Origin: an uncultured Oscillospiraceae bacterium | Lineage (GTDB): Bacteria; Bacillota; Clostridia; Oscillospirales; Acutalibacteraceae | DNA: 64,000 nucleotides | Direction of reading: 5' to 3' | Assembly (NCBI GenBank): GCA_905193225.1 | Contig: CAJJNV010000001.1 | Coordinates: forward strand, 162,682-226,681 | Made by a program: the position numbers and the translations under genes | Notes under the pieces: generated by a model | Seen by the model: the letters and a program-made list of their open reading frames with translations, nothing else | Told to the model about the DNA's origin: nothing | Database searches by the model: none | Shown: positions 16,898-26,129 of the stretch, one piece after another | Position numbering within the stretch: position 1 is the stretch's first letter | Layout of the letters: every line of letters begins with the position of its first letter

Positions 16898-16924
16898 TAA
16901 ACATAAATTTTTGGAGGTAGTTTT

Positions 16925-17812
16925 ATGTCATCAACAATTTTCACCGGAGTTGCAACAGCTCTCATCACCCCAATGCACGAGGACGGAAGTGTAAATCTTT
17001 CTAAGATTGATGAAATAATAGAGGAACAGATCGAAGGCGGCGTTGCGGCTATCGTTTCCTGCGGAACAACTGGAGAAGGCAGCACACTCAGCCGCGAGGA
17101 ACACATCGACGTTATGCGCCACACCATCAAGGCGGTCAACCACCGTGTTCCGGTCATTGCCGGCACCGGAAGCAACGACACCGCCTTTGCGGTCGAGCTT
17201 TCGAAAGAAGCCGAGGAAATGGGCGCAGACGGGCTTCTGCTTGTCTCGCCTTATTATAACAAGGCTTCTCAGAAAGGTCTTGTGGAGCACTATACTTATA
17301 TTGCCGACAGGGTCAACATTCCCATCATTCTATACAACGTTCCCTCCCGCACCGGCACAAGCATTTCCTGCGACACATATAAGGTTCTTTCAAAGCATAA
17401 GAACATCGTAGCCTTGAAGGAAGCCAACGGAGACATTTCAAGCGTGGCACATACCGTTGCTCTTTGCGGAGAGGATCTCGACGTTTACTCAGGCAACGAC
17501 GATCAGGTCATTCCCATGATTTCCCTGGGCGGAAAGGGCGTTATATCGGTATTTTCAAACTTTGCGCCTAAAATTATGTCTGAGATAACCGGCCTTGCCC
17601 TAAACGGTAAATTCAAGGAAGCCACCGCCCTCCAATGTAAGTATCTCGACCTGATGAACAGTATGTTTATCGACGTCAACCCCATTCCCGTTAAGGAAGC
17701 AATGAACCTTCTCGGATACGATGTGGGACCCTGCCGTCTGCCCCTTTGCTCCACAACTCCCGAAAAACTCGAAAAGATCAAATCGGCTTTAAAGGGCGTA
17801 GGTCTTCTTTAA
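16925..17812 (+). CDS. dapA: 4-hydroxy-tetrahydrodipicolinate synthase
   Basis: Condenses pyruvate with aspartate semialdehyde. The TIM-barrel protein (295 residues) has the Schiff-base Lys165 (VALKEANGD), Tyr137 (ILYNVPSRTG), and the GTTGEGSTLSREEH segment near 47-60. GGAGG precedes the ATG. It follows asd by 27 bases. Besides cell-wall diaminopimelate, this branch supplies dipicolinate for spores, in line with the organism's sporulation genes. Confidence 0.96.
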   Translation: MSSTIFTGVATALITPMHEDGSVNLSKIDEIIEEQIEGGVAAIVSCGTTGEGSTLSREEHIDVMRHTIKAVNHRVPVIAGTGSNDTAFAVELSKEAEEMGADGLLLVSPYYNKASQKGLVEHYTYIADRVNIPIILYNVPSRTGTSISCDTYKVLSKHKNIVALKEANGDISSVAHTVALCGEDLDVYSGNDDQVIPMISLGGKGVISVFSNFAPKIMSEITGLALNGKFKEATALQCKYLDLMNSMFIDVNPIPVKEAMNLLGYDVGPCRLPLCSTTPEKLEKIKSALKGVGLL

Positions 17813-17913
17813 TTTCCTTTACACTACGATTTTTATTGAGTTTGCGATATGACAATTTCGCTTAAATCAATCACTTTAAACACACTGCTTTAATTTCCGA
17901 GGATGTGAAAAAT

Positions 17914-18672
17914 ATGGTTAAAATATTTCTTTCGGGCTGTAACGGAAGAATGGGTCAGGTCATAAATTCCTGCGTTTGCGCAAGGGACGACTGCGAAATC
18001 GTTGCAGGTGCCGATGTTTTCACCGAACAAAAAAACGGTTTTCCCGTTTTTAAAAGTATAACCGAGTTTGACGGAGACTGTGATGTTATAATCGATTTTT
18101 CAAACCCTTCCGCTCTCGACGGTATTCTTGATTTTGCAACAAAAAAGAAAATTCCTGCCGTTCTTGCAACAACGGGATATTCCGACGGGCAAAAGGAAAA
18201 AATCACAGCCGCTTCCAAAATCACCCCCATCTTCTACACCGCCAATATGTCCATCGGCGTAAATCTCATCGCCGAGCTTTGCAAGAGAGCGGCCACCGTG
18301 CTTGAGGATGATTTTGACATTGAAATAATCGAAGCACACCACAATCAAAAGCTTGACGCTCCCTCCGGAACGGCAAATATGCTTGCCGAAGCGGTTATCG
18401 AAGGCTGCAACAATAAAAAACAGCTTGTATATGACCGCCACGATCGCCGTCAGAAGCGGAGCAAGGATGAAATCGGAATGCATGCCGTCCGCGGAGGCAC
18501 CATAGTGGGCGAGCACTCGGTTATGTTCGCCGGAAGAGACGAGATTATAACTATTTCCCACTCTGCCCGTTCCCGCGAGATTTTTGCCGTCGGCGGACTT
18601 AATGCCGCCTTGTTTATGGTCGGGAAGCCCGAAGGACTTTACAACATGGGCGACCTTATCGGAAAGTGCTGA
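17914..18672 (+). CDS. dapB: 4-hydroxy-tetrahydrodipicolinate reductase
   Basis: Reduces the DapA product. The 252-residue protein starts with the dinucleotide-binding sequence IFLSGCNGRMGQVI, and holds the substrate motif EAHHNQKLDAPSGTA with the catalytic His pair near 143-144, and the C-terminal SHSARSREIFAVGGLNAA. ATG 17914 is preferred over GTG 17905, because GAGG at 17899 would sit too close to the latter. About 100 bases separate it from dapA, with no clear terminator. Confidence 0.95.
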   Translation: MVKIFLSGCNGRMGQVINSCVCARDDCEIVAGADVFTEQKNGFPVFKSITEFDGDCDVIIDFSNPSALDGILDFATKKKIPAVLATTGYSDGQKEKITAASKITPIFYTANMSIGVNLIAELCKRAATVLEDDFDIEIIEAHHNQKLDAPSGTANMLAEAVIEGCNNKKQLVYDRHDRRQKRSKDEIGMHAVRGGTIVGEHSVMFAGRDEIITISHSARSREIFAVGGLNAALFMVGKPEGLYNMGDLIGKC

Positions 18673-18815
18673 CAAAGCAGGCTTTTGATTGTTCGCCGAC
18701 AACAGACAACACAACAAACAACCGTGCAGCAGCGCCCGCAGAGTCCTAAAAAAAACATATCAATCGCTTTGCAGGGCGGTACCCTTAAATTTTTCAGGAA
18801 GGACGAAAAAATCTT

Positions 18816-19274
18816 ATGGCATACAAAATCACATTTACTGAAGATGTAACCCTCGTTGTGCTGGACGAAGCGCCGGCCGATCTTTGCTTTGTGGCGTCGG
18901 CTTTTGAAGCACTTTCAGACAACAAGATAAACATCGATATGATTTCTCAGTCTCCTCCAAAGGGCGTTTGTTCCCGTCTTGCCTTTACCCTTTCGGACAA
19001 TGATCTCGGAAAGGCTCTCGAGACCATTGCAAAGCTCAGAGAGGTTTTCCCGGGCATAAAAATCTCGGTCAGCAGCGGAAACACAAAGCTGCTCATAAGC
19101 GGCGATGAAATGAAAAACAACTACGGCGTTGCGGCCAAGGCATTTAAAGCGGTTGCGGCAACCCACGCCGATGTCAGAATGATAACCACCTCTGAAATCG
19201 ACATTTCCATGCTTGTGACCGGACTTGATCTCGAGCTTATCGAAAGCAGTCTTAACACAGCCCTTAATTCCTGA
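18816..19274 (+). CDS. Free-standing double-ACT protein (aspartate kinase regulatory domain-like)
   Basis: A 152-residue protein made almost entirely of two ACT-like halves (about 1-75 and 80-152), resembling the C-terminal regulatory part of aspartokinase: DNKINIDMISQSPPKG and later ATHADVRMITTSEIDISMLV. It has no kinase domain. The operon position after asd-dapA-dapB suggests lysine or threonine sensing for the pathway, perhaps by binding a catalytic aspartokinase encoded elsewhere. This partner role is inferred. A clear terminator follows. Confidence 0.8.
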   Translation: MAYKITFTEDVTLVVLDEAPADLCFVASAFEALSDNKINIDMISQSPPKGVCSRLAFTLSDNDLGKALETIAKLREVFPGIKISVSSGNTKLLISGDEMKNNYGVAAKAFKAVAATHADVRMITTSEIDISMLVTGLDLELIESSLNTALNS

Positions 19275-19315
19275 CAGCGGACGCACGTCAGCATCATCAC
19301 AATGCAATAATATTT

Positions 19316-19349
19316 AAGACCGTCGAAACAACTTTCGGCGGTCTTTTTT
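19316..19349 (+). terminator. Rho-independent terminator of the asd-dapA-dapB-ACT operon
   Basis: AGACCGTCGAAA (19317-19328) pairs with TTTCGGCGGTCT (19333-19344) with one G-T pair and a 4-base loop, followed by a T-run. Confidence 0.85.
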
Positions 19350-19444
19350 GCGGCTTTGTGCATATAAATATCTTGTGAATGTACAAAGCAAAGGTGCTGT
19401 AAAAATAGGCTTTATTAAATACAAAACACGAAAGAAAGTGGAAA

Positions 19445-20521
19445 ATGAGAAGCTCAAAATTTCTTGTTTTAATGATGGCAACGGCTGTTTTTGTTTGCGG
19501 AGTGCTTTTTGCGGGAGGCGGCGCAAAGAATATTTTTATGTCGGCGGCAATTTTTTCATCGGGGCTGCAAATGATGAAAATCACAAGCAGAAAGGCAGGA
19601 GGAAGCACTCCTGTCAAAAATGAGCCGTCGGCCAAACAGACAAAGGACAGTCAACCGAGCGATGTCTCATACTCCGATGAACAGCAGCAAGACCCTGTTT
19701 CCCTGCCCGCCGAGCGTCCCACCGATGTTGAAACGGGCGACATAAAAACCGTTTCACTTGAAACCTCGGCAGGCAACTCCTCCGCAGACGGAATTCATTA
19801 CAACAACACAACCGGCGTGGATATCGATGTTCCCTCCCTGCTTGCCGAAGGCCTGCCCTTTACCATAGAGCAGTCAAGCGAACCGCAGGTGCTCATTTAC
19901 CATACCCACGGCACCGAGTGCTATTCCGATTCCGACAGCGGTTATTACATTAAAGAAAACGATTCCACCCGTTCGACCGACACTTCAAAAAACACCATAC
20001 GGGTGGGCGACGCAATTGCCGAGGTGCTAAACAACAACGGCATTGTCACAATAAACGACCGAACAATGCACGACAAGGACAGCTATACCGGAAGTTATTC
20101 CCGTTCGGAAAAAACGGTCAGAGAGTATCTTGAAAAGTACCCGTCCATAAAGGTGGTCATCGACGGACACAGGGATTCAATTACCCAGTCAAACGGTACA
20201 AAAATCAAGCCCACTGCCGAAATAAACGGCAAGAAAGCGGCCCAGGTTATGGTGCTTGCAGGGTGCGAAAGCGGGGACGTGACAAACTATCCCAACTGGC
20301 AGGAAAACCTGAGGTTCAACCTGCTTTTGCAGCGTCGGCTCGAGGGCGATTATCCCGGTCTTGCAAGAACCATGAGCTTTAAATCCTGCAAATATAATTT
20401 CAACATAATAAACGGATCGATACTGCTCGAGATAGGCACTGAGGCCAATACCCTTGATGAAGCGATATACTCGGGGCAGCTCATCGGCGAGGCGCTTGTC
20501 AAGGTTTTTAAAGGTCAATAA
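19445..20521 (+). CDS. spoIIP: Stage II sporulation protein P
   Basis: SpoIIP is a membrane-anchored amidase/endopeptidase that works with SpoIID and SpoIIM to thin the septum during engulfment. The 358-residue protein has an N-terminal membrane anchor (about 6-28), a Ser/Gln/Pro-rich linker (50-120), and the catalytic domain from about 140 with zinc-site candidates in LIYHTHGTECY, VIDGHRD and LLEIGTEANTLDEA. Its usual partner gpr is not next to it. AAGAAAGTGG lies before the ATG. GCATATA near 19368 with TACAAAG downstream could be a weak sigma-E promoter; I am not sure. Confidence 0.93.
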   Translation: MRSSKFLVLMMATAVFVCGVLFAGGGAKNIFMSAAIFSSGLQMMKITSRKAGGSTPVKNEPSAKQTKDSQPSDVSYSDEQQQDPVSLPAERPTDVETGDIKTVSLETSAGNSSADGIHYNNTTGVDIDVPSLLAEGLPFTIEQSSEPQVLIYHTHGTECYSDSDSGYYIKENDSTRSTDTSKNTIRVGDAIAEVLNNNGIVTINDRTMHDKDSYTGSYSRSEKTVREYLEKYPSIKVVIDGHRDSITQSNGTKIKPTAEINGKKAAQVMVLAGCESGDVTNYPNWQENLRFNLLLQRRLEGDYPGLARTMSFKSCKYNFNIINGSILLEIGTEANTLDEAIYSGQLIGEALVKVFKGQ

Positions 20522-20591
20522 ATGATCAATAAAAATCAATTAAGAAGTAACCCGCCCGCAGTATTACATATGATCCGGCTGTGCCTTAAGC

Positions 20592-20632
20592 AAAAAACGG
20601 ATGGCCTGCAAAAACAAGGTCATCCGTTTTAT
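20592..20632. terminator. Bidirectional terminator between spoIIP and rqcP
   Basis: AAAACGGATGGCCT (20594-20607) pairs with AGGTCATCCGTTTT (20617-20630) with one mismatch, between convergent genes. Confidence 0.75.
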
Positions 20633-20732
20633 TATCATCAAAATATGCTTATACATAGTTACGGCAGCACTTGCCGCACATCGGTTTTATGCTGCCCTTT
20701 GCCGGTTATAAGCTTTGCAAATCGCAAAGGTT

Positions 20733-20978
20733 TTATCCCTCGATAATTTCGTAAAGCTCTTTTGCACCGTCTTTCGACACAAATTCAGGCACTGCAAGTA
20801 CCTTGGCTGTGATGGGATTTGTGCCCATTTTGATGGTCATAACGTCCCCCACTTTAACATCGTAGGAAGCCTTAACCACCCTGCCGTTTACCTCTATTCT
20901 TCCGGCGTCGCAGGCCTCGTTTGCCACCGTGCGGCGCTTGATTATGCGGGAGATTTTTAAGTATTTATCAAGTCTCAT
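20733..20978 (-). CDS. rqcP: S4-domain RNA-binding protein RqcP (YabO)
   Basis: An 81-residue S4 domain protein (MRLDKYLKISRIIKRRTVANEACDAGRIEVNGRV). RqcP acts with RqcH in alanine tailing of stalled nascent chains on 50S subunits. The gene follows mazG, as yabO follows mazG (yabN) in Bacillus, which supports RqcP over a generic Hsp15. The stop lies about 100 bases after the shared terminator. Confidence 0.88.
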   Translation of the reverse strand: MRLDKYLKISRIIKRRTVANEACDAGRIEVNGRVVKASYDVKVGDVMTIKMGTNPITAKVLAVPEFVSKDGAKELYEIIEG

Positions 20979-21084
20979 ATTGTTTGTACTCCTGTTTTCG
21001 AGTTGTTGTTTTTAAATTTTGATTTATGATTTTAAAAATACAATTATCGGCGGACCGCTTTTTTCGGTAATGCTTTTAAGCCGA

Positions 21085-21897
21085 TTATTCGCACGTTTTG
21101 GCCTCATCCCAAAGCTTATCAAGGGTCTCAAGGGTTGAGTTTTTCATATCTATTCCCTTTTGATTTGCCAGGTTTTCAACCTTTTCAAAGCGGGAAACAA
21201 ATTTGTTTGTGGCACCGTTTAAGGCCTGCTCGGAATCGATTTTCAAAAATCTCGACACATTAACGGCAGAAAAAAGCAAATCGCCGTATTCCTCGAAAAT
21301 ATGGCTGTCGTTTCCCTCGGCAACAGCCGCTTTAAGCTCGTTCATTTCCTCGTCCAGCTTTTTGAACGCCCCGTCAACATCGTCCCAGTCAAAGCCGGCC
21401 TTTTTTGCCCGTTTCTGAATTTTTTGTGCCCGCATGAGGGCGGGATATGCGGCAGGCACGCTTTTTAAGGTGTCGGTGAATGTGTTCTGATGTTTGGATT
21501 TCTGTTTTATCATATCCCAATTTTCAAGCACCTCATCGGAGTTTTCCACCGATATGCTCCCGAAAACATGGGGATGGCGTTCGATAAGCTTTTTGCAAAT
21601 TCCGTCGCACACATCGGTAAAATCAAAGCCCTGCTGTTCCCTTTCGATCTGGCAATGAAAAACTATCTGCAAAAGGACGTCTCCAAGTTCCTCGCAAAGC
21701 TCTTCCCTGTTCTCCCTGTCGATCGCCTCGGCCGCCTCATAGGTTTCCTCGATAAAATCGTTTCGTATGGAATGGTGATCCTGTTCTCTGTCCCATGGGC
21801 AGCCGTCGGGCTGTCTTAACCGTTCCATAATGGCAAGAAGATCGTCAATTCCGTATTTTTCACCTTTATTTTTAATTAAATCGCTGTTTTTAATCAT
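21085..21897 (-). CDS. mazG: Nucleoside triphosphate pyrophosphohydrolase MazG
   Basis: Hydrolyses NTPs to NMP and pyrophosphate, a house-cleaning or stress role. The 270-residue protein has two MazG halves. The first holds the metal motif EETYEAAEAID (about 50-60) followed by EELCEELGDVLLQ; the second has LDEEMNELKAAV and EEYGDLLFSAVN. There is no N-terminal SAM-methyltransferase domain such as in Bacillus YabN. It overlaps the upstream SpoVB-like gene by four bases, suggesting coupling. Confidence 0.94.
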   Translation of the reverse strand: MIKNSDLIKNKGEKYGIDDLLAIMERLRQPDGCPWDREQDHHSIRNDFIEETYEAAEAIDRENREELCEELGDVLLQIVFHCQIEREQQGFDFTDVCDGICKKLIERHPHVFGSISVENSDEVLENWDMIKQKSKHQNTFTDTLKSVPAAYPALMRAQKIQKRAKKAGFDWDDVDGAFKKLDEEMNELKAAVAEGNDSHIFEEYGDLLFSAVNVSRFLKIDSEQALNGATNKFVSRFEKVENLANQKGIDMKNSTLETLDKLWDEAKTCE

Positions 21898-23639
21898 TTT
21901 TTCCTCCGATTCAAATTGCGGTTAACTGTCTTTTTTAAAATGTCGCTTAGCAAAACGGTTTTTGTGATAATAACGGCAGCTCCGTAAATAAGCACAGCTG
22001 CAAATATCGCGGCAACGGCCGAAAGCTTTTGCGAAAGGTGTTCGGACAAAATTACAAAGCAAAAATATCCGCCCGCCGCCGACAAAGCCGCCGAAGCAAA
22101 TGGTTTTAAAACGTCCTTTAAAATTGCAATCCTGAACCCGGTTTCCTTAACGATAAAATAATAGTCGGAAACGAAAATGAAAACATAACACACAAGTGTC
22201 CCGATTGCCGCTCCGTTGACGTTTAGTGCAGTGTTTTGAACGGTCAGCAAATTTATGACCGCCTTTAAAGCGACGCCGATAAGCATATTATAAACAGGAA
22301 TACGTTCCTTGCCCACCGACTGAAGTATGTTGGTAAATGGCACCGAAAATCCCGCAAAGACCGAGCAGACGCTTAAAATGCGCAGCTGGTGAGAGGCAAT
22401 TTCGGCTCCGAAGGGTTTTGAGGAATATATAAGGCCCAGTATCTGCGGACTGAGTGCAAGCATTCCCGCCGCCGCGGGAAGAACCACAAGAGAGGTTATT
22501 TTCATAGCGCTGTGGAGATTTTCATCTGCACCGCTCTTGTCCCCGCTTTCAAAACACCTTGTCAGCGTCGGCACGAGGCCCACGCCAATAACCGCCGTAA
22601 CATTGGGCACAAGGGCAAAAATCGGCGTTGCAAACCCGCGAAAGCATCCGTAAAGATATGCCGGCACATTGGCGGCATCATATCCTCCGAGGCCATTTGA
22701 AAGGCCGGGATAGACCGAGAAAATGCCGCTGCCGTCGGCCGTAATCATAGCTTCAAGGCGGCTTTGAACGGTCAGCACATCCACAAGTCCCGATATCTGG
22801 GTAACAAGGGAGCCTAAAATGATGGGAAGAGCCATTGCGGCAATCATTTTCATCCGACTGTCGAAAAGCGACGGTTTTAAAGGTGATGAATCGGCAGCAT
22901 TTGAGAAAACGCCGTTTTCCGATTGCACAAGGCCGTTTTTCCCCTTGTTCTTGGCTTTGTCGGTTTCCTTTTCGGTACCGTTTTTTTTGCCGAAAGTATG
23001 GCCGTCCAACCGTTTTAAGCGGGCGGTAAGATAGATAAATCCCGCCGCCGTTCCCATAAGCACACCGGCCGTCGCTCCCGCTGCCTGCACTTCGACAGAA
23101 AATCCGAAAAATTTAAGCGCAGCAGCTGCCGCAACGCCTACAACAGCCTTCCCGAGAGCCTCGAGAACCTGAGAAACGGCAGTGGGAACCATGTCGCTTA
23201 TTCCCTCGAAATAGCCCCTTCCCACTCCTAACAGCGAACTAAAGAGCACGCACGGAGCAATAACAAGCACTCCCCATTTAGCCCTATCGTCGCAAAAGGC
23301 AAAACCGAGGCAAAGCACCAGCGCCGTCATTATGATGCCGAAAGCCGCAAAAAGCAAACGGCAATAGCTTATCGATTCTTTCAGCTCATTGTTGTTTTTA
23401 TCGGTTATGGCCCTTGAAACAAGCCTCGACAGCAGCACCGGAAGTCCCGAAACGGCCACCGAATAAAAAGGCAAATAAAGGTCATAAGCGGTTTGGAAAT
23501 ATCCCATTCCCACCTCGCCGATAAGGTTGGCAAGAGGAATTTTAAAGAGCACGCCGAGTATCTTAACAACAATGTCGGCAACTATAAGAATAGTTGCCGA
23601 TTTAATGAAAGTATCCTTTTGATTTTGTTTAGAATTCAA
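21894..23639 (-). CDS. SpoVB/MurJ-like polysaccharide flippase (YabM-type)
   Basis: A 581-residue MOP-superfamily flippase with about 14 membrane spans. By synteny (flippase-mazG-rqcP) it matches Bacillus YabM, a SpoVB-like protein; it may move lipid-linked peptidoglycan or cortex precursors. The frame stays open upstream into glyS, but those residues are antisense-like to conserved GlyS sequence. The likely start is TTG 23639 (LNSKQNQKDTFIKSATIL), overlapping the glyS stop by 11 bases, with only a weak site (GAAAAGAGA). A charged Lys/Glu/Gly-rich linker of about 50 residues interrupts the span pattern near 210-260. Confidence 0.85.
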   Translation of the reverse strand: MNSKQNQKDTFIKSATILIVADIVVKILGVLFKIPLANLIGEVGMGYFQTAYDLYLPFYSVAVSGLPVLLSRLVSRAITDKNNNELKESISYCRLLFAAFGIIMTALVLCLGFAFCDDRAKWGVLVIAPCVLFSSLLGVGRGYFEGISDMVPTAVSQVLEALGKAVVGVAAAAALKFFGFSVEVQAAGATAGVLMGTAAGFIYLTARLKRLDGHTFGKKNGTEKETDKAKNKGKNGLVQSENGVFSNAADSSPLKPSLFDSRMKMIAAMALPIILGSLVTQISGLVDVLTVQSRLEAMITADGSGIFSVYPGLSNGLGGYDAANVPAYLYGCFRGFATPIFALVPNVTAVIGVGLVPTLTRCFESGDKSGADENLHSAMKITSLVVLPAAAGMLALSPQILGLIYSSKPFGAEIASHQLRILSVCSVFAGFSVPFTNILQSVGKERIPVYNMLIGVALKAVINLLTVQNTALNVNGAAIGTLVCYVFIFVSDYYFIVKETGFRIAILKDVLKPFASAALSAAGGYFCFVILSEHLSQKLSAVAAIFAAVLIYGAAVIITKTVLLSDILKKTVNRNLNRRKK

Positions 23640-25026
23640 GTCTCTTTTCGATGAAGGAACGGAGATCCTCGATCTTAACTCTCTGCTGTTCCATAGAATC
23701 GCGGTCTCTGACGGTAACGCAATTATCGGCAGGAGTGGTGTCGTCTCCAACGGTTTCAAAGTCGACGGTAACGCAGAAGGGGGTACCGATTTCGTCCTGA
23801 CGGCGATAACGTTTTCCGATGGATCCTGCCTCGTCATAATCAACCATAAAGTATTTGGAAAGCTCGGCATATATTTCCTTAGCCTTATCCCCTAACTTCT
23901 TGGAAAGGGGCAAAACACAGGCTTTGAAAGGAGCAAGAGCCGGATGGAAACGCATAACAACGCGGCTGTCGTTCTTTTCGGCATCGACAATTTCCTCGTC
24001 GTATGCTTCGCAAAGATATGCAAGAGCAACACGGTCGGCACCGAGACTGGGCTCGACAACGAAGGGAATGTACTTTTCGCCGGTCTCCTGGTCGAAATAT
24101 TCAAGACTCTTTCCGCTGGCCTCCTGATGACGGCCGAGGTCGTAATTTGTGCGGTCGGCAATGCCCCACAGCTCTCCCCATCCGAAGGGGAAAAGATACT
24201 CAATGTCGGTGGTCGCCTTGGAATAGAAGCTCAGCTCCTCCTTTTCGTGGTCGCGAAGTCTCATGTTTTCTTCCTTCATTCCGAGGGAGATGAGGAAGTT
24301 TTTGCAGTAGCTTCTCCAGTAATCAAACCATTCAAGGTCGGTATCGGGTTTGCAGAAAAACTCGCATTCCATCTGTTCAAACTCGCGGAGACGGAAAAGG
24401 AAGTTACCGGGAGTGATCTCGTTTCTGAAGCTCTTTCCCACCTGGCAAACGCCGAAGGGCAGTTTTTTGCGGGTGGTGCGCTGGATGTTTGCAAAGTTTA
24501 CGAAAATACCCTGAGCCGTTTCGGGACGGAGGTACACCTCGCTTTTAGCATCCTCGGTAACGCCCATATAGGTTTTAAACATAAGGTTGAACTTGCGGAT
24601 ATCGGTGAAGTTTTTGCTTCCGCACTCGGGGCAGGCAATTCCGTGTTCCTTGATGTAATCGGTCATCTGCTCAAAGGTCATACCCTCGGCAGCTCCGCCG
24701 GCGTCCTCAATGAGCTTGTCGGCGCGGTGGCGTGTGTGGCAGTCCTTACAGTCCATAAGCGGGTCGGAAAATCCGCCCACATGGCCGCTGGTTACCCATG
24801 TCTGAGGATTCATAAGGATTGCACTGTCAAGTCCAACATTGTAGGGCGATTCCTGAACGAATTTTTTCCACCATGCCCTTTTGACATTGTTTTTATATTC
24901 CACACCTAAAGGTCCGAAATCCCAGGAGTTCGCAAGACCTCCGTAGATTTCAGATCCGGCGTAAATAAAGCCGCGGTTTTTGCAAAGTGCGACTATCTTG
25001 TCCATTGATTTTTCGGTTGCTTTCAT
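23629..25026 (-). CDS. glyS: Glycyl-tRNA synthetase, dimeric single-chain type
   Basis: Charges tRNA-Gly. The 465-residue product is the alpha2 class II type: N-terminal segment SMDKIVALCKNRGFIYAGSE, motif 2 region (VGKSFRNEITPGNFLFRLREF), motif 3 near PFVVEPSLGADR, and the C-terminal anticodon domain (APFKACVLPLSKK). GGAGG precedes ATG 25026. I looked for a T-box leader in the 200 bases upstream and found no conserved T-box sequence. Confidence 0.96.
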   Translation of the reverse strand: MKATEKSMDKIVALCKNRGFIYAGSEIYGGLANSWDFGPLGVEYKNNVKRAWWKKFVQESPYNVGLDSAILMNPQTWVTSGHVGGFSDPLMDCKDCHTRHRADKLIEDAGGAAEGMTFEQMTDYIKEHGIACPECGSKNFTDIRKFNLMFKTYMGVTEDAKSEVYLRPETAQGIFVNFANIQRTTRKKLPFGVCQVGKSFRNEITPGNFLFRLREFEQMECEFFCKPDTDLEWFDYWRSYCKNFLISLGMKEENMRLRDHEKEELSFYSKATTDIEYLFPFGWGELWGIADRTNYDLGRHQEASGKSLEYFDQETGEKYIPFVVEPSLGADRVALAYLCEAYDEEIVDAEKNDSRVVMRFHPALAPFKACVLPLSKKLGDKAKEIYAELSKYFMVDYDEAGSIGKRYRRQDEIGTPFCVTVDFETVGDDTTPADNCVTVRDRDSMEQQRVKIEDLRSFIEKRLEF

Positions 25027-25181
25027 ATTTTAAACCTCCAATAAAATTAAACGTATGATCAATTTATAATTCCAAAGCAGAAAAAAATGTCTCCGTTCAA
25101 ACAACCTGTTTCGTTTAAAGCGGATGGCCGAAATGCCACGGCATAAACCGCGCTCAAGGTTGTTCAAACCGTAAAAAGTCA

Positions 25182-25219
25182 AAATGCCCCGCGTTAAAAG
25201 TCAAAAAGCAGGGGCATTT
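25182..25219 (-). terminator. Terminator of the yabP-yabQ-divIC-yabR operon
   Basis: On the minus strand AAATGCCCC (25219-25211) pairs with GGGGCATTT (25190-25182). It ends the S1-domain gene before glyS begins a new unit. Confidence 0.7.
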
Positions 25220-25225
25220 AAAAAT

Positions 25226-25720
25226 TTATCTTCCACCGCGGCGGGATGAACCGCGTTTCTGGAAACCGGCCTTTTTCATATCGGACATTTTCTCTTCGCT
25301 CGATTGCTTATATTTTTGCATAAGATCCTCAAATGCGGCGTTTCCGCTTTTTGTAGGAGTCCAGTCAAGGTCGGGATTACCCGTGAAAACAGGAAGCTGA
25401 GCCTTTTTTTCGGGTCTCGGCTTTGGTGCGGGAGAATTTCCGCCCTGGCGATGAAAATTCTTTTCGTTTCTCTGCTGCGGTGCTCTTTCAACCGCTTTTT
25501 TCATACTAAGACTGATCTTTCCGTCGTCGGCGATGGAAATGACCTTGACCTTAACCTTCTGGCCTTCGGTAACAAAGTCCTTGATCTCGTTTACATACAC
25601 ATCTGCTACCTCTGAAATGTGTACCATTCCCGATTTGCCCTCAGGCAGAGAAACAAATGCTCCGAATTTCGTAATTCCCGTGACAGTTCCCTCATACACT
25701 GTCCCAATCTCAAGCGCCAT
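25226..25720 (-). CDS. yabR: S1 RNA-binding domain protein (YabR-like)
   Basis: An S1 domain fills residues 1-75 (GTVYEGTVTGITKFGAFVSL, then GKSGMVHISEVAD, and VKVKVISIADDGKISLSMKKA). The remaining 90 residues are basic and low-complexity (Pro, Gln, Lys), ending KRGSSRRGGR, likely to bind RNA. By synteny this is YabR; relatives bind ribosomes or mRNA in stress. It lies 47 bases after divIC. Confidence 0.85.
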   Translation of the reverse strand: MALEIGTVYEGTVTGITKFGAFVSLPEGKSGMVHISEVADVYVNEIKDFVTEGQKVKVKVISIADDGKISLSMKKAVERAPQQRNEKNFHRQGGNSPAPKPRPEKKAQLPVFTGNPDLDWTPTKSGNAAFEDLMQKYKQSSEEKMSDMKKAGFQKRGSSRRGGR

Positions 25721-25767
25721 AAATTTAACCTTTTCCTCCTGATGAAAAAATATTTTTCGCGGGTAAA

Positions 25768-26043
25768 TCAGTTACCCGTTATATCTGTATAAACCTTTTC
25801 GCCCGACTTGACAAAGCCCCTTTCCCTGAGCGCTTCTTCAATCATATCGTCAACCGCTCCGTTTTCGACCTTGTCTTTAAGTGCATTGACCTTTTGCTCG
25901 GCGGCAGCTTTTTCGGCATTGGCGGCTTCCAGTGCAGCCGATTGTTTATTGTAATTGACCTGATTAACTATGATATTAACAATACTGATTATAACAAAAA
26001 GCAGCAAAACAATTTTTATAAGTATTGCGTTTTTAGCCGTCAT
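25768..26043 (-). CDS. divIC: Septum formation initiator, FtsB/DivIC family
   Basis: A 91-residue bitopic protein: cytoplasmic tail of about 7 residues, one membrane span (8-27), then a coiled coil (about 30-62) and a short conserved end (LRERGFVKSGEKVY). DivIC works with FtsL and DivIB in the divisome. It sits between yabQ and yabR as in Bacillus, fixing the identity. Confidence 0.88.
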   Translation of the reverse strand: MTAKNAILIKIVLLLFVIISIVNIIVNQVNYNKQSAALEAANAEKAAAEQKVNALKDKVENGAVDDMIEEALRERGFVKSGEKVYTDITGN

Positions 26044-26129
26044 TTTCAGTGCCTCCGAAAAATATTTAACTTCTTCTATCGGGCGATCTTTTTCTCAGGT
26101 AAAATTCTCCGATTCAATAATATATTTAA

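Noticed and set aside
23640..23870. N-terminal extension of the SpoVB-like protein
   Set aside because: These residues come from the other frame of glyS, show no membrane or family pattern, and have no ribosome site.
23944..24909. 321-residue plus-strand open frame
   Set aside because: It is antisense to glyS; the minus-strand protein has intact class II synthetase motifs and the plus-strand product has none.
25027..25225. T-box leader upstream of glyS
   Set aside because: Clostridial glyS genes often have one, but I find neither the conserved T-box sequence nor a suitable terminator/antiterminator pair; the hairpin present is the terminator of the preceding operon.
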